Below, piece after piece: positions 17,683 through 26,736 of a stretch of 60,923 bases of DNA. Every line of letters begins with the position of its first letter. Position 1 is the first letter of the stretch. Where the stretch lies: assembly GCA_902573725.1 (NCBI GenBank), contig CACGLE010000005.1:1-60923 (forward strand), read 5' to 3'. The notes under the pieces are model-generated. The model did not search any database. It saw nothing but the letters and a program-made list of their open reading frames with translations, and was not told where the DNA came from. The translations under genes and the position numbers were made by a program. Source of the stretch: an uncultured SAR116 cluster alpha proteobacterium. GTDB lineage: Bacteria > Pseudomonadota > Alphaproteobacteria > Puniceispirillales > Puniceispirillaceae.

Positions 17683-19189
17683 TTTGCTGACTTTTAATTA
17701 AAGAGGTTCCGTCTACATTTTCAAACACAGCACCTGGCAAATAACTGAATGGTTTTCCGGCAATCTTGTTGCACGCTTTTAAAAACAAATTAAAGGCAAT
17801 ATCATTCCTATACTCCTGACTGGCTCTGACATCTGTAATTGGCTGAAAATCCTCTTTGAGAGCTTTTTTGCAATCATCTAAAGGCAGGTTTCCTAACTCC
17901 CTACCAAGTACGAGTTGACTTAAATTAGAGGCTTTTTTTGGAATAGCTGCCATACCACCATAAGCTATTTGAGCTTTTTCAATGAACCCATCCTCACTTA
18001 TTGAAAACAGAAACGCACCCATCACAGCAGATATATCTTGGTCAAATCTCCTTGAAATTTTAAAGCATTCAAATCTTTGATTTTTCTCTAATTTTGGTAC
18101 ATAAACAGATTTAATAAATTCACCTTTCTTTAAATCCTGTTTGCCATAGGAAATAAAAAAAGACTGAATAGGTATAACCCTTTTATTTTCTAAATGACTA
18201 ATTGTTAATGACGCTCCAAGGGCAATGAATGCGGGTGAAATGTCGGCTATAGGAGAACCATTAGCGATATTTCCGACCACAGTTCCACTTGCCCTCACCT
18301 GCTCAGAGCCGAACCGCCTCCATAATTCCGATAGTGCTTCAAAATGTGACCCAAGCTTTTGCATAGCAACTTCATGAGATACAGAAGCGCCTATTTCAAA
18401 TCCTTTCTGATTTTCGTTCAGGAAATTTAGTTCTTTTACGTCTCCGAGGTATAAGAAATGGCCTATTTCCATATGCTTTTTTGTGACCCAAAGTCCTATA
18501 TCAGTAGCACCTGATAAAATTAAAGGCTCCTTTTCTTGAAGAATTGGACCAACCATTTTAATATTTTTAGGTGCATCAAATCTAAACTGGCGTTTTTCAT
18601 TTTTCACATTAATTGACAATGGTTCATTTTTTAAATTCTGGATTACAAATTTTTCCTCTATATCGAGATAGCTAGTATCTCTCTCTTCTTCGGGTATCGC
18701 TCCAATCTGCAAAGCAGCCTTTTTAATTGGGAGATAACCAGTGCACCGGCACAAATTACCGGCAAATAAATTGTCAATATCCGAGGCTTCCGGCTTTTGT
18801 TTTTTACACCACGCTGCATATAGAGACATAACAAAACCTGGTGTACAAAATCCACATTGTGAGGCATGTTTTTCTATGAAAGCAGTTTGTACTGGGTGTA
18901 ACTCTTCTTCGCTGTAGGCTAGACCCTCTACTGTTCGGATTGAGCACCCATCTAGCATTGGTAAAAACAATATACAGCTATTTACCGCGCTCCATGTCAC
19001 TCCACCTAAACTATGATTATATTTTCCAATCACTACCGTGCAGGCGCCACAATCTCCCTCTGCACATCCTTCTTTTGTGCCAGTGAGATTTTTATTATTC
19101 CTCAACCAATTCATGAGCGTGACAGCCGAATTAATAGGAGGTATCTGTTCTATATTGCCATTTAACATTAAAGTAATATTTTCACGCAT
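17675..19189 (-). CDS. xdhA: Xanthine dehydrogenase, iron-sulfur and FAD subunit
   Basis: This is a 504-residue small subunit. The plant-type 2Fe-2S cluster cysteines are in CAEGDCGAC (near residue 38), the second cluster is in CGFCTPGF (near 112) and NLCRCTGY (near 145), and a CO-dehydrogenase type FAD-binding domain follows (GATDIGLWVTKK near 227, GTVVGNIANGSPIAD near 305). It carries electrons from the molybdenum centre to NAD. It is first in the xdhABC operon and divergent from the 5-hydroxyisourate hydrolase gene, which points to shared control of urate formation and breakdown. Confidence 0.95.
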   Translation of the reverse strand: MRENITLMLNGNIEQIPPINSAVTLMNWLRNNKNLTGTKEGCAEGDCGACTVVIGKYNHSLGGVTWSAVNSCILFLPMLDGCSIRTVEGLAYSEEELHPVQTAFIEKHASQCGFCTPGFVMSLYAAWCKKQKPEASDIDNLFAGNLCRCTGYLPIKKAALQIGAIPEEERDTSYLDIEEKFVIQNLKNEPLSINVKNEKRQFRFDAPKNIKMVGPILQEKEPLILSGATDIGLWVTKKHMEIGHFLYLGDVKELNFLNENQKGFEIGASVSHEVAMQKLGSHFEALSELWRRFGSEQVRASGTVVGNIANGSPIADISPAFIALGASLTISHLENKRVIPIQSFFISYGKQDLKKGEFIKSVYVPKLEKNQRFECFKISRRFDQDISAVMGAFLFSISEDGFIEKAQIAYGGMAAIPKKASNLSQLVLGRELGNLPLDDCKKALKEDFQPITDVRASQEYRNDIAFNLFLKACNKIAGKPFSYLPGAVFENVDGTSLIKSQQNV

Positions 19190-19383
19190 TAATAAGACAC
19201 CTTGTTTATCTCAGGCTGGGAAAGACTAATTATAAAGACTTATAAAATTACATTAAAATTTAACTTTTTAAAATTAAAATAAAGACTTTCTCATATTACG
19301 GTTATAATACCCATAATCATTTGAATTTTCCAAATTAACGTTTTACTGTGAACTTGAGCAAATTTTTGGGATAATTTATAGTT
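19190..19383. promoter_or_regulatory. Divergent promoter region between xdhA and the urate genes
   Basis: This 194-bp AT-rich gap separates the divergent xdhABC operon and the 5-hydroxyisourate hydrolase/puuD genes. A TATAAT at 19303-19308 is a good -10 candidate for the rightward genes; no matching -35 is obvious. Both promoters must lie here. I see no clear palindromic operator. Confidence 0.45.
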
Positions 19384-19731
19384 ATGAGTGATGGATTTCT
19401 TACCACACATGTTTTAGATATTGGAGTAGGCAAGCCAGCTGCTGCTATCCCCATTAAACTTTTAAATAAGGACGGTCAAATCATTCAAGAAACTATAACG
19501 AATGCAGATGGGAGAACAGATTCGCCCGTATTGTCTGGAATAGCCTTTGAAGCCGGAAAATATTCACTTATCTTCAACGTAAAAAAATATCTCAAAGACA
19601 AGCACGAGCTTGTTGATGAACCATTTTATGACCAAATCAAGATTGAATTTATAATTAGCAATAACAGTGACCATTACCATGTTCCATTGTTACTATCACC
19701 CTACGGGTATAGCACTTATAGAGGAAGTTGA
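19384..19731 (+). CDS. uraH: 5-hydroxyisourate hydrolase (transthyretin-like)
   Basis: This 115-residue protein is the normal length for the family. It shows the diagnostic N-terminal LTTHVLDIGVGKPA, the arginine of NADGRTD, the HYHVPLLLSP strand and the C-terminal YRGS tetrapeptide that separates 5-hydroxyisourate hydrolases from transthyretins. It opens the ring of 5-hydroxyisourate, the unstable product of urate oxidation, to give OHCU. The gene is followed directly by puuD, its substrate supplier, with 10 bp between stop and start. Confidence 0.93.
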   Translation: MSDGFLTTHVLDIGVGKPAAAIPIKLLNKDGQIIQETITNADGRTDSPVLSGIAFEAGKYSLIFNVKKYLKDKHELVDEPFYDQIKIEFIISNNSDHYHVPLLLSPYGYSTYRGS

Positions 19732-19741
19732 AGACAGTATT

Positions 19742-20998
19742 ATGGATATTGATATTTTAATGCCTATTTTGTGGGAATGGCTAGAGTTTGCTGTCAGATG
19801 GCTACATGTTATTACTGCCATCTCATGGATAGGTACGTCTTTCTATTTTATTGCACTCGACCTAGGATTGCGAAGAAGCAAAAATGACGAGGAAGGCATT
19901 GCTGGAGAAGAATGGCAAGTACATGGTGGTGGGTTTTATAACATCAAGAAATATATAGTAGCACCCTCCCATCTGCCTGAACATTTAACCTGGTTTAAAT
20001 GGGAAGCTTATGCCACATGGATTTCGGGTTTTGCCCTTATGGCAATTGTTTATTATTTGGGCGCAGATTTATTCTTAATAGATTATAGTAAAATGCCAAT
20101 GCCAACTTATCTCGGTATTATCATCTCCATAGCTTCACTTGGCATCACTTGGCTTATTTATGATTATCTTTGCAAAACTGGCATTGGCAAAAACAGCAAT
20201 TTACTAATGATACTTTTATTTGGGTATCTCGTCCTTATTGCATGGGGTTTCGATCAAATTTTTACAGGAAGAGCAGCATTTATTCATTTAGGAGCCGTCA
20301 CTGCTACAATAATGGCATTTAACGTATTTATGGTTATTATCCCAAAACAGAAAATTGTGATTGCAGACTTAAAGGCCGGAAAAACACCAGAAGCACACTA
20401 TGGATTTGTTGCTAAACAGCGCTCAACGCACAATAACTATCTTACACTTCCTGTTCTTTTTTTGATGTTATCAAATCATTATCCATTATCATTTTCGACG
20501 GAATATAACTGGATAATTGCTTCAGTCGTTTTTTTGATGGGTGTTTCCATACGACATTATTTTAATACAATACATGCTAGAAAAGGAAACCCAATATGGA
20601 CATGGTTTGTAACGTTAGGTCTGTTTATAATTATTATTATTCTTTCTATTTATCCTGCACTTAAGGGAACAATAAATGAGCGAGAAGCGGTATCTTTGTC
20701 AGAAGTAAATTTAACTTCCCGACAAATAGAACTCCTGAATTCAAAGGATTTTGAAGAGGTCGTAGAAATTGTCTATACAAGATGTAACATGTGTCACGCA
20801 GCGGAGCCTTATTACGATGGAATAATTGTTGCTCCAAAAAATGTTATACTAGAGACAGAAATAGATATACTAAAGCATGCAAGGCAGATTTACATCAATT
20901 CTGCTATTTCCCATGCAATGCCACCTGCAAATTTAGCATCTATGGAGACGAATGAACGTCTTTTGATCGCCCAATGGTATCAGAAGAATATTCGCTAA
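19742..20998 (+). CDS. puuD: Membrane urate oxidase with C-terminal cytochrome c (PuuD)
   Basis: From the ATG at 19742 the protein has about 418 residues. There is a first membrane helix (WLHVITAISWIGTSFYF), a large soluble/membrane urate hydroxylase region with roughly eight spans, and a C-terminal cytochrome c domain with heme motif CNMCH and a likely axial methionine in HAMPPAN. PuuD oxidises urate to 5-hydroxyisourate and passes electrons through its heme to the respiratory chain instead of making hydrogen peroxide. The frame is open upstream to 19667, but that extension lies inside the hydrolase gene and the usual N-terminus starts at 19742. An intrinsic terminator follows. Confidence 0.92.
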   Translation: MDIDILMPILWEWLEFAVRWLHVITAISWIGTSFYFIALDLGLRRSKNDEEGIAGEEWQVHGGGFYNIKKYIVAPSHLPEHLTWFKWEAYATWISGFALMAIVYYLGADLFLIDYSKMPMPTYLGIIISIASLGITWLIYDYLCKTGIGKNSNLLMILLFGYLVLIAWGFDQIFTGRAAFIHLGAVTATIMAFNVFMVIIPKQKIVIADLKAGKTPEAHYGFVAKQRSTHNNYLTLPVLFLMLSNHYPLSFSTEYNWIIASVVFLMGVSIRHYFNTIHARKGNPIWTWFVTLGLFIIIIILSIYPALKGTINEREAVSLSEVNLTSRQIELLNSKDFEEVVEIVYTRCNMCHAAEPYYDGIIVAPKNVILETEIDILKHARQIYINSAISHAMPPANLASMETNERLLIAQWYQKNIR

Positions 20999-21014
20999 TC
21001 ATTTAGTTCTTCTA

Positions 21015-21425
21015 TTAAACTAGCAAGCTTTTTCTTGCTTTTACCAACGGCTTAGCATTGGAAATTTCATTTTTATTTGAAATATCTTTTCCAACGACGA
21101 TCAATCCTATCATACCAGTACCTTTATGAGGTGTGCACCAATAGTAATAAATACCAGGAATATCTACCACCATATCAAATTGTTTGTTCATTTTACTTCT
21201 TTTAGGAAGTGAAAATCCTGCTGGTCCGCCAATAAACTCTAGGTTATACCCTTTTGATTTAGGCCATATAATTTTGTCACCTACCTATGAATAGAGTATT
21301 TCAGGTGAATACGACATTTCAAGCATCTCAACTTGTAATTCCTCAGAAATTCCTGTCTTTAATAATAATATAGTTGAAGCAAATATCGGAATTAGAAACA
21401 TCAATTTTAATTTAATGTAATTCAT
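21015..21425 (-). pseudogene. Pseudoazurin-like blue copper protein with an in-frame TAG
   Basis: On the minus strand, a frame from ATG 21425 (or in-frame ATG 21437) to TAA 21017-21015 encodes about 136 codons with a single TAG at 21287-21285. It has a hydrophobic signal-like start (KLMFLIPIFASTILLL) and a cupredoxin fold. The copper site is intact after the stop: GYNLEFI holds Asn where the first His ligand is usual, and YYYWCTPHKGTGMIG holds the Cys, His and Met ligands in the pseudoazurin spacing. It lies tail to tail with puuD and could have carried electrons from its heme. It is either a recent pseudogene or a sequence error. The Asn at the expected His position also suggests decay or an unusual site. 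Confidence 0.7.
21022..21042 (+). terminator. Intrinsic terminator after puuD
   Basis: AGCAAG and CTTGCT pair around a T-rich six-base loop, followed by TTTT. It lies 24 bp after the puuD stop and inside the end of the opposing pseudoazurin frame. Confidence 0.55.
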
Positions 21426-21731
21426 TTTATTACCCATAGATTTTCTGTTTACCGCAAAAAATAAATAGTATCATTATACTATTAAAAGTGTAATTTCATA
21501 AAGTTTAAATTTCTCGACTAAAATAGTATACTTTCTTATTGACAAGAATCCTTTATACCATCATTGAAAAATTTTTGTTTAGTACCCCTAGCATAAATAA
21601 TTAGCATAAGGCTGCATCTTTTTAAATTCGCAGAGCCAATAGTTTTACTGATTGCTGAAATATTAAAATACAATATAATATTGAGTAAAACTTAAATATT
21701 TTTAAAAAATATATGATTTTTTGGAAACAAG

Positions 21732-22250
21732 ATGATGCCCATTAAACCAATTCCTTCAGAACTATCTCAAACTGAATTTCTCAACCTATTTGGCAGTGTT
21801 TTTGAAAAATCAGATTGGATTGCAAAGGATTTATATTTATCAGGAATTAAAAATGAATATAATAATGCTGATGGCCTTCATAATGCAATGGTCAGAATAT
21901 TCAGGTCATCAAGTCATGATAAAAAGTTCAATGTTCTTTTAGCACATCCTGATCTTGCAGGAAAATTAGCACAGCGTGGAGAACTTACCATAGAATCAAC
22001 AAATGAGCAAAAATCCGCTGGTCTAGATCAACTTACTCCAGACGAATTTGCAGAATTTAAGTATTTAAATACAACTTATATGAATAAATATGGGTTCCCG
22101 TTTATCATTGCAGTGAAGGGACTAACAAAAATAAAAATTTTGTCTCAATTTAAAAAAAGGGCGGATAATTCAAAAACTGCGGAATTTAATGAGGCATGCT
22201 TGCAGGTTGAAAAGATCGCATACATTCGTATTAAAGACATAATAGATTAG
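21732..22250 (+). CDS. uraD: OHCU decarboxylase
   Basis: This 172-residue protein is typical of 2-oxo-4-hydroxy-4-carboxy-5-ureidoimidazoline decarboxylases. It shows AHPDLAGKLA near residue 75, which carries the catalytic histidine, the helix LTPDEFAEFKYLNTTYMNKYG and YGFPFIIAVKG near 128. The enzyme removes CO2 from the hydrolase product to give (S)-allantoin. It completes the three-step urate-to-allantoin route with PuuD and UraH. It is separated from puuD by about 730 bp holding the damaged pseudoazurin gene, so it probably has its own promoter. Confidence 0.9.
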   Translation: MMPIKPIPSELSQTEFLNLFGSVFEKSDWIAKDLYLSGIKNEYNNADGLHNAMVRIFRSSSHDKKFNVLLAHPDLAGKLAQRGELTIESTNEQKSAGLDQLTPDEFAEFKYLNTTYMNKYGFPFIIAVKGLTKIKILSQFKKRADNSKTAEFNEACLQVEKIAYIRIKDIID

Positions 22251-22275
22251 TCTATACTAATAAATTACTTTTATA

Positions 22276-22971
22276 TTAGAGGTGCTTCTTAGAAGGTACA
22301 AAATGGTTTAGAAAAAAACAACCAACAGAAATAGACGGACCAACTAAAAATGCAAATAGTAATGTACCTATCCCAACTGTGCCTCCCAGAAACCAGCCAG
22401 AAATGACAACTAATATTTCTATCGTGCTTCGCACAATTGAAAAAGGTAAATTGGTCACTCTTGTCAGCCCTGTCATAAGCCCATCTCTGGCTCCAGGCCC
22501 AAGGTTGGCGCTAAGATATAGGGCAGCGCCAAAGCCTACAATCAGAACACCAATAAATGATTGTAATATCTGAAACAAATACAAATCTGGTTTAGGAAGG
22601 TAGGGTAAAGAAAGGTCCAACATGGAGGCAACTATAAATGCGTTTGCAATTGTTCCTATGCCTGGTATCTGGCGAAGGGGTATCCATGCGAGCAGCACAA
22701 CAAAACTAATTATAAATGTTGCAAAACCAACAGTCCAATCAGTAATTAAACTTATACCTTCAGCAAGAGTTGTCCAAGGACTTACACCGGCGCCCGCGGC
22801 GATTAGCAGTGCTTCCCCTAAACCAAATAAAACCAATCCCAATATTAATACTAATATACTAAAAGTTGGGGGGCGAATGGTTAATGCTTTTGGGGACCTC
22901 CAAAACAAGTGAGGCACATGTTTTATGGTTAAAAACTGAAATACTTTTATAAAATTCATCCTAAAACTCAA
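22276..22971 (-). CDS. YczE/YyaS/YitT-type membrane protein
   Basis: This 231-residue protein has five to six hydrophobic spans. The signature regions are GLGEALLIAAGAGVSPWTTL near residue 50 and NLGPGARDGLMTGL near 157, as in the YczE family of integral membrane proteins. Its function is not established; members are often found with regulators and transporters. It converges on uraD, with 25 bp between stops. Confidence 0.75.
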   Translation of the reverse strand: MSFRMNFIKVFQFLTIKHVPHLFWRSPKALTIRPPTFSILVLILGLVLFGLGEALLIAAGAGVSPWTTLAEGISLITDWTVGFATFIISFVVLLAWIPLRQIPGIGTIANAFIVASMLDLSLPYLPKPDLYLFQILQSFIGVLIVGFGAALYLSANLGPGARDGLMTGLTRVTNLPFSIVRSTIEILVVISGWFLGGTVGIGTLLFAFLVGPSISVGCFFLNHFVPSKKHL

Positions 22972-23270
22972 AATAGTAAATTTTCAGAGAATCTTAGCTT
23001 GAATCAGATAATCAGTCATTATTTTAAAATAAAAATATTCGTCAAGCTATCAGAAGATAAAGCCCAAACCATGGAAGCCAACTCAAAAAAGGGACTGTAT
23101 TTTTTCAGAGAAGTTATAAATGTAACTGGACATTTAGGATAATAAAATTTCAATGGGCATGGTCATCTGGCTTTGTTGCTAGACAAGATATCTGAAGTTT
23201 TCATAAGGATCATATATTGAAAGTCAATCCCCCTCTATGTTTTTTTATATTTTAAACTACAGTGATGTCT

Positions 23271-24590
23271 CTAAGAAGCTAATGCTTTCTCAATAGGTTC
23301 TAAAGCCTGTTCAATGTCGGCAATGATATCATCAATATGCTCTATTCCAACTGAAAACCTTACATATCCTGGCGTCACCCCTGTTTCAAGTTGTTCCGTT
23401 TCACTTAGTTGAGAATGTGTAGTAGATGCCGGATGTATTGCAAGCGTGCGCGCATCTCCTATATTGGCAACATGATAGATCATCTTGAGATTGTCAATTA
23501 ACTGTCTCCCCGCTTTTTCACCTCCTTTAAGTTCAATGCCAAGTAGCGGACCATATCCTGTTCGCATATATTTATCAGCTCTTTCTTTATCAGCACCAGA
23601 AAAATAACTTGGATAAATTACATTGAATACCTGATTATGATTACTAAAATAGTCAGCCAGTTTTTGAGCATTAGTCTGCTGTTCTCTATAGCGCAACGGC
23701 AATGTTTCGAGTCCTTGGATGATTTGAAAGGCGTTAGTTGGAGAGATAGCTGGTCCTAAATCCCGGAGTAAAACTACACGGGCCCTTAAAGCAAAAGCGA
23801 TAGGTGCGCCAAGAGCTTCAGGGACAAGTTCACCCCAAACTGCGCCATGATAACTGTTGTCAGGAGTGTTCATCAATGGCTGTTGTTCTGGTTTTTCTAT
23901 CCAACTAAAATTGCCACTATCAATTATCACTCCACCAATGGATGTCCCATGGCCTCCTATAAATTTTGTCAAGGAATGAACAACAATAGAAGCTCCATCC
24001 TCTATCGGCTTACAAGTAATGGGCGAGGCTGTGTTATCGACAATAAGAGGAATACCAAGTTTTTTACCAATTTTGGCAACTTCGCTTGTCGGAAACAACT
24101 TTAATTTTGGATTTGGAAGAGTTTCGCCAAAATAAGCACGTGTTTTTTTATCACTTAATTCAGCAAAACTTTCTGGTCTTTCTGGATCTGCAATACGAAC
24201 CTCTATTCCGAATTGTTTTAGCGTATTATTAAATAAGTTCCACGTACCACCATACAAATGTGGAGATGAAACAATATTATCTCCCGCAGATGCTAAGTTT
24301 TGAATAGATAACGCAATAGCTGCTGAGCCAGAAGAAACACAAAGAGCAGCAAGCCCTCCCTCTAATGCAGCCAACCGCTCCTCGAGTACAGCTGTTGTTG
24401 GGTTCATGATCCGAGTGTAAATATTACCTAGCTCCTTAAGTGCAAATAAATTGCCTGCATGTTCAGTATTATCGAATTGATAACTTGTAGTCTGATAAAT
24501 AGGTACCGCTACAGACTTTGTTGATTCATCAGAGCGGTAACTTCCAGCATGTAAAACCAGTGTCTCTGGATTTTTTGAATTATTAGTCAT
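23271..24590 (-). CDS. metY: O-acetylhomoserine aminocarboxypropyltransferase (MetY-like)
   Basis: This is a PLP enzyme of the Cys/Met metabolism family, about 439 residues, the usual length for MetY (direct sulfhydrylation of O-acetylhomoserine to homocysteine). Conserved parts are IYQTTSYQFDN, YTRIMNPTTAVLEERLA, SSGSAAIALSI, the PLP lysine in SLTKFIGGHGTS near residue 205 and RFSVGIEHIDDIIADI at the end. The frame extends to an ATG at 24602, but GGAGG lies between this and the ATG at 24590 at ideal spacing, so the latter is the start. It is divergent from an Lrp/AsnC regulator that is a likely controller. Confidence 0.9.
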   Translation of the reverse strand: MTNNSKNPETLVLHAGSYRSDESTKSVAVPIYQTTSYQFDNTEHAGNLFALKELGNIYTRIMNPTTAVLEERLAALEGGLAALCVSSGSAAIALSIQNLASAGDNIVSSPHLYGGTWNLFNNTLKQFGIEVRIADPERPESFAELSDKKTRAYFGETLPNPKLKLFPTSEVAKIGKKLGIPLIVDNTASPITCKPIEDGASIVVHSLTKFIGGHGTSIGGVIIDSGNFSWIEKPEQQPLMNTPDNSYHGAVWGELVPEALGAPIAFALRARVVLLRDLGPAISPTNAFQIIQGLETLPLRYREQQTNAQKLADYFSNHNQVFNVIYPSYFSGADKERADKYMRTGYGPLLGIELKGGEKAGRQLIDNLKMIYHVANIGDARTLAIHPASTTHSQLSETEQLETGVTPGYVRFSVGIEHIDDIIADIEQALEPIEKALAS

Positions 24591-24731
24591 CCTGACCTCC
24601 ATTAAAATAATAAATATTCGTTTAAAGTATTTTGTCCCTAATTTAAATGAAAAATATTTACTTTTTTCTTTTTTTTCTCTAAATTATATATAAAAAAGGG
24701 AAAATTTTCTGAAATATGAGGTTTTTATAGT

Positions 24732-25193
24732 ATGGATGTAATAGATAATAATATACTCAAAATTTTACAGGACAACTCAAACATATCTTTGAGTAATCTA
24801 TCTAAGCGAATAGGAATTTCCAAAACACCGTGCTGGAATAGAATAAGACGTTTGGAGGAAGAGGGGATTATATCCAAACAGGTTGCTTTATTAAACAGAA
24901 ATGCAATAGGATTACCCATCGTGGTTTTCTTATCTATTTCAGTTGGAAGACATAGTACTGAATGGTCAGAAAAATTTAATGAACTTGTGTATTTGTATAA
25001 GGAAATTGTTGAAGTTCATCGCCTAACTGGGTCTGGAGCTGACTACCTTTTGAAGATTGTAAGCCCAACTATTGAGGCCTATGACAAGTTCCAGCAAATA
25101 CTTATTACAAAAATTGATTTTACTTCGATGTCATCAAGCGTTTCTCTACACGAAATAAAATATCAAACTAGCTTTCCACTTAATTTGAATTAA
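24732..25193 (+). CDS. Lrp/AsnC-family transcriptional regulator
   Basis: This 153-residue protein has the AsnC-type helix-turn-helix (DNNILKILQDNSNISLSNLSKR, then SKTPCWNRIRRLEEEGII) followed by a RAM ligand-binding domain (VEVHRLTGSGADYLLKI near residue 100). It lies head to head with metY across 141 bp of very AT-rich DNA, and probably controls metY and itself in response to an amino acid. The effector cannot be read from the sequence. Confidence 0.88.
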   Translation: MDVIDNNILKILQDNSNISLSNLSKRIGISKTPCWNRIRRLEEEGIISKQVALLNRNAIGLPIVVFLSISVGRHSTEWSEKFNELVYLYKEIVEVHRLTGSGADYLLKIVSPTIEAYDKFQQILITKIDFTSMSSSVSLHEIKYQTSFPLNLN

Positions 25194-25221
25194 ACCAAAT
25201 TAAATTAGAGGTTTAAGGAAA

Positions 25222-25812
25222 TTAAAATTGAGATGGTTCCTTTAAAAAGACTTTATCAAAAGCAGGTCTGCTAAAAATTTCTCTGAGCATTGGCTCGAAA
25301 TAACTTAGCGACTTTGTATCGTAATCTGGATCAAACGACATTTGATCCCAATCACGGCAAAATTGCTCACATTTATCAAACCATGGATGCCCCCTCCATC
25401 GCTCTCTTTCATCTGGATTAAGTCCAACCTTATCTGCATAATATTTATATTGAAAAATCCCGTGCATTTCTAAAATCCAAGCCACTTCAGCTCTTACGTA
25501 CGGTCGTATGATACACGCTGCCATTTGAGAATGATTCTCTGGAGCTAATTCATCCCCTATATCATGAATGAGAGCGGCTACAACCAACTCTATATCTGCC
25601 CCATCTGCCTCCGCTCTTGTTGCAGCCTGAAGAGAGTGTTCAAGACGTGTAACTTGATAGCCTGCTAACGTGTCATCTAATCGCAAAAGAGCTTTTAAAA
25701 TTCTATCTGGAAGTCCTTTGATATATTTAGTTTCATGTGAATGCAAAAGCTTGTAATCTTCAATGCTTCCGTGATCCATTCTTTTGAAAGAAACCTTATT
25801 TTCGTTACTCAT
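25222..25812 (-). CDS. HD-domain protein resembling PhnZ-type di-iron oxygenases
   Basis: This 196-residue protein has HD-domain metal ligands in RLEHSLQAA, the HD pair in AALIHDIGDE near residue 85, and further histidines in ENHSQMA and EMHGIF. The LEHSLQ and LIHDIGD motifs and the length resemble PhnZ, a mixed-valence di-iron oxygenase that cleaves a hydroxy-phosphonate, and related small HD oxygenases, more than HD phosphohydrolases. The substrate is unknown. It starts 29 bp after the sirtuin gene on the same strand, so the two are probably cotranscribed. Confidence 0.65.
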   Translation of the reverse strand: MSNENKVSFKRMDHGSIEDYKLLHSHETKYIKGLPDRILKALLRLDDTLAGYQVTRLEHSLQAATRAEADGADIELVVAALIHDIGDELAPENHSQMAACIIRPYVRAEVAWILEMHGIFQYKYYADKVGLNPDERERWRGHPWFDKCEQFCRDWDQMSFDPDYDTKSLSYFEPMLREIFSRPAFDKVFLKEPSQF

Positions 25813-25840
25813 TTTTATTTCCTACAGTATGACTACTTAT

Positions 25841-26593
25841 TTACCCATCTAGTCGTGAAATATAATCCTCTGCTGTAAAACTATGATAAGTAATTGAAGG
25901 AATGCCTAAGTCAATAGGTTCAGGGTCAACAATTTCTATATCAGTGTTGTTTTGTAGAGCAATTCTAAGTGCAATTGAAGTGATATTTACACTGAAAGAA
26001 GTGCCTATAAAAACTACTTTATCTGCCTCTTGCATCCATCTCTCTGCCTCTGTCATTCTATATAAATCCGTATAATATTCATCAAACAACAGAATAAAGG
26101 GTTTCAACGAAACTCCCTTTTCAGGCTTTTTTGTTAAGAGTGATATTTTAAAACTTTCTAGTAACGCATATTTCAAACGAATATGGTCTTCAGCCTCTAT
26201 TTTTAAATGCTCTACATCTTCCCAAGGGGCTTCAAGCAATTCTTGAGGTTGTTCCTGACTACTATAAACAGTTACCCTATCTAACCTACCATGAATGGGA
26301 ATATATGTTTTGTTTCCCGCCTTGCCATCAAGTCCATCTATATTCTGAGTAATAAGTCTTTTATCTGAGAGCCATTGATGCGCTCTGTTTGGAGAGACAT
26401 CCTTATAGGTCACAAAACGTTTATAATACCATAATAAAAATTCATCCGGCTGAGTACGGTACATCTGACGTGTAGCCATTTCCTGAGGAGTGTAGTTCGA
26501 ACTCCCAATTGTCCAGAAGCCATCCTCACCCCTAAAAGTTGGGATTCCACTTTGTTTGCTAACTCCTGCTCCAGTAATGTACAAAGTTATCAT
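25841..26593 (-). CDS. Sir2-family NAD-dependent protein deacylase, no zinc cysteines
   Basis: This 250-residue protein has the sirtuin NAD-binding motifs TGAGVSKQSGIPTFR at residues 7-21, TQNIDGLDG near 83 and the catalytic histidine in IPIHGRLD near 99. The C-terminal GTSFSVNITS and IVDPEP match the rest of the Rossmann fold. The four cysteines that normally bind structural zinc after the catalytic histidine are missing; that region is rich in Glu and Lys instead. It may be a non-canonical deacylase or an ADP-ribosyl-type enzyme. It is upstream of the HD-domain gene in the same operon. Confidence 0.75.
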   Translation of the reverse strand: MITLYITGAGVSKQSGIPTFRGEDGFWTIGSSNYTPQEMATRQMYRTQPDEFLLWYYKRFVTYKDVSPNRAHQWLSDKRLITQNIDGLDGKAGNKTYIPIHGRLDRVTVYSSQEQPQELLEAPWEDVEHLKIEAEDHIRLKYALLESFKISLLTKKPEKGVSLKPFILLFDEYYTDLYRMTEAERWMQEADKVVFIGTSFSVNITSIALRIALQNNTDIEIVDPEPIDLGIPSITYHSFTAEDYISRLDG

Positions 26594-26736
26594 AATGTGT
26601 GATTTCCAAATAAAATAATTTAATCATATCGATTTACCTTTTGTTTTAAAAGTATTCAAATTTATATAGATTTATCGTAAATTGAAGAAATCTGAATTTC
26701 ATATGTTCAAACCTAATTACAAAATAAGAATCTGTG

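Noticed and set aside
22972-23270. Possible short gene between the YczE-like and metY genes
   Set aside because: Only a 24-codon frame without a ribosome site can be made; no conserved feature was seen.
24591-24731. SAM-II type riboswitch before metY
   Set aside because: The leader is nearly all A and T and lacks the conserved stem-loop sequences of that riboswitch.
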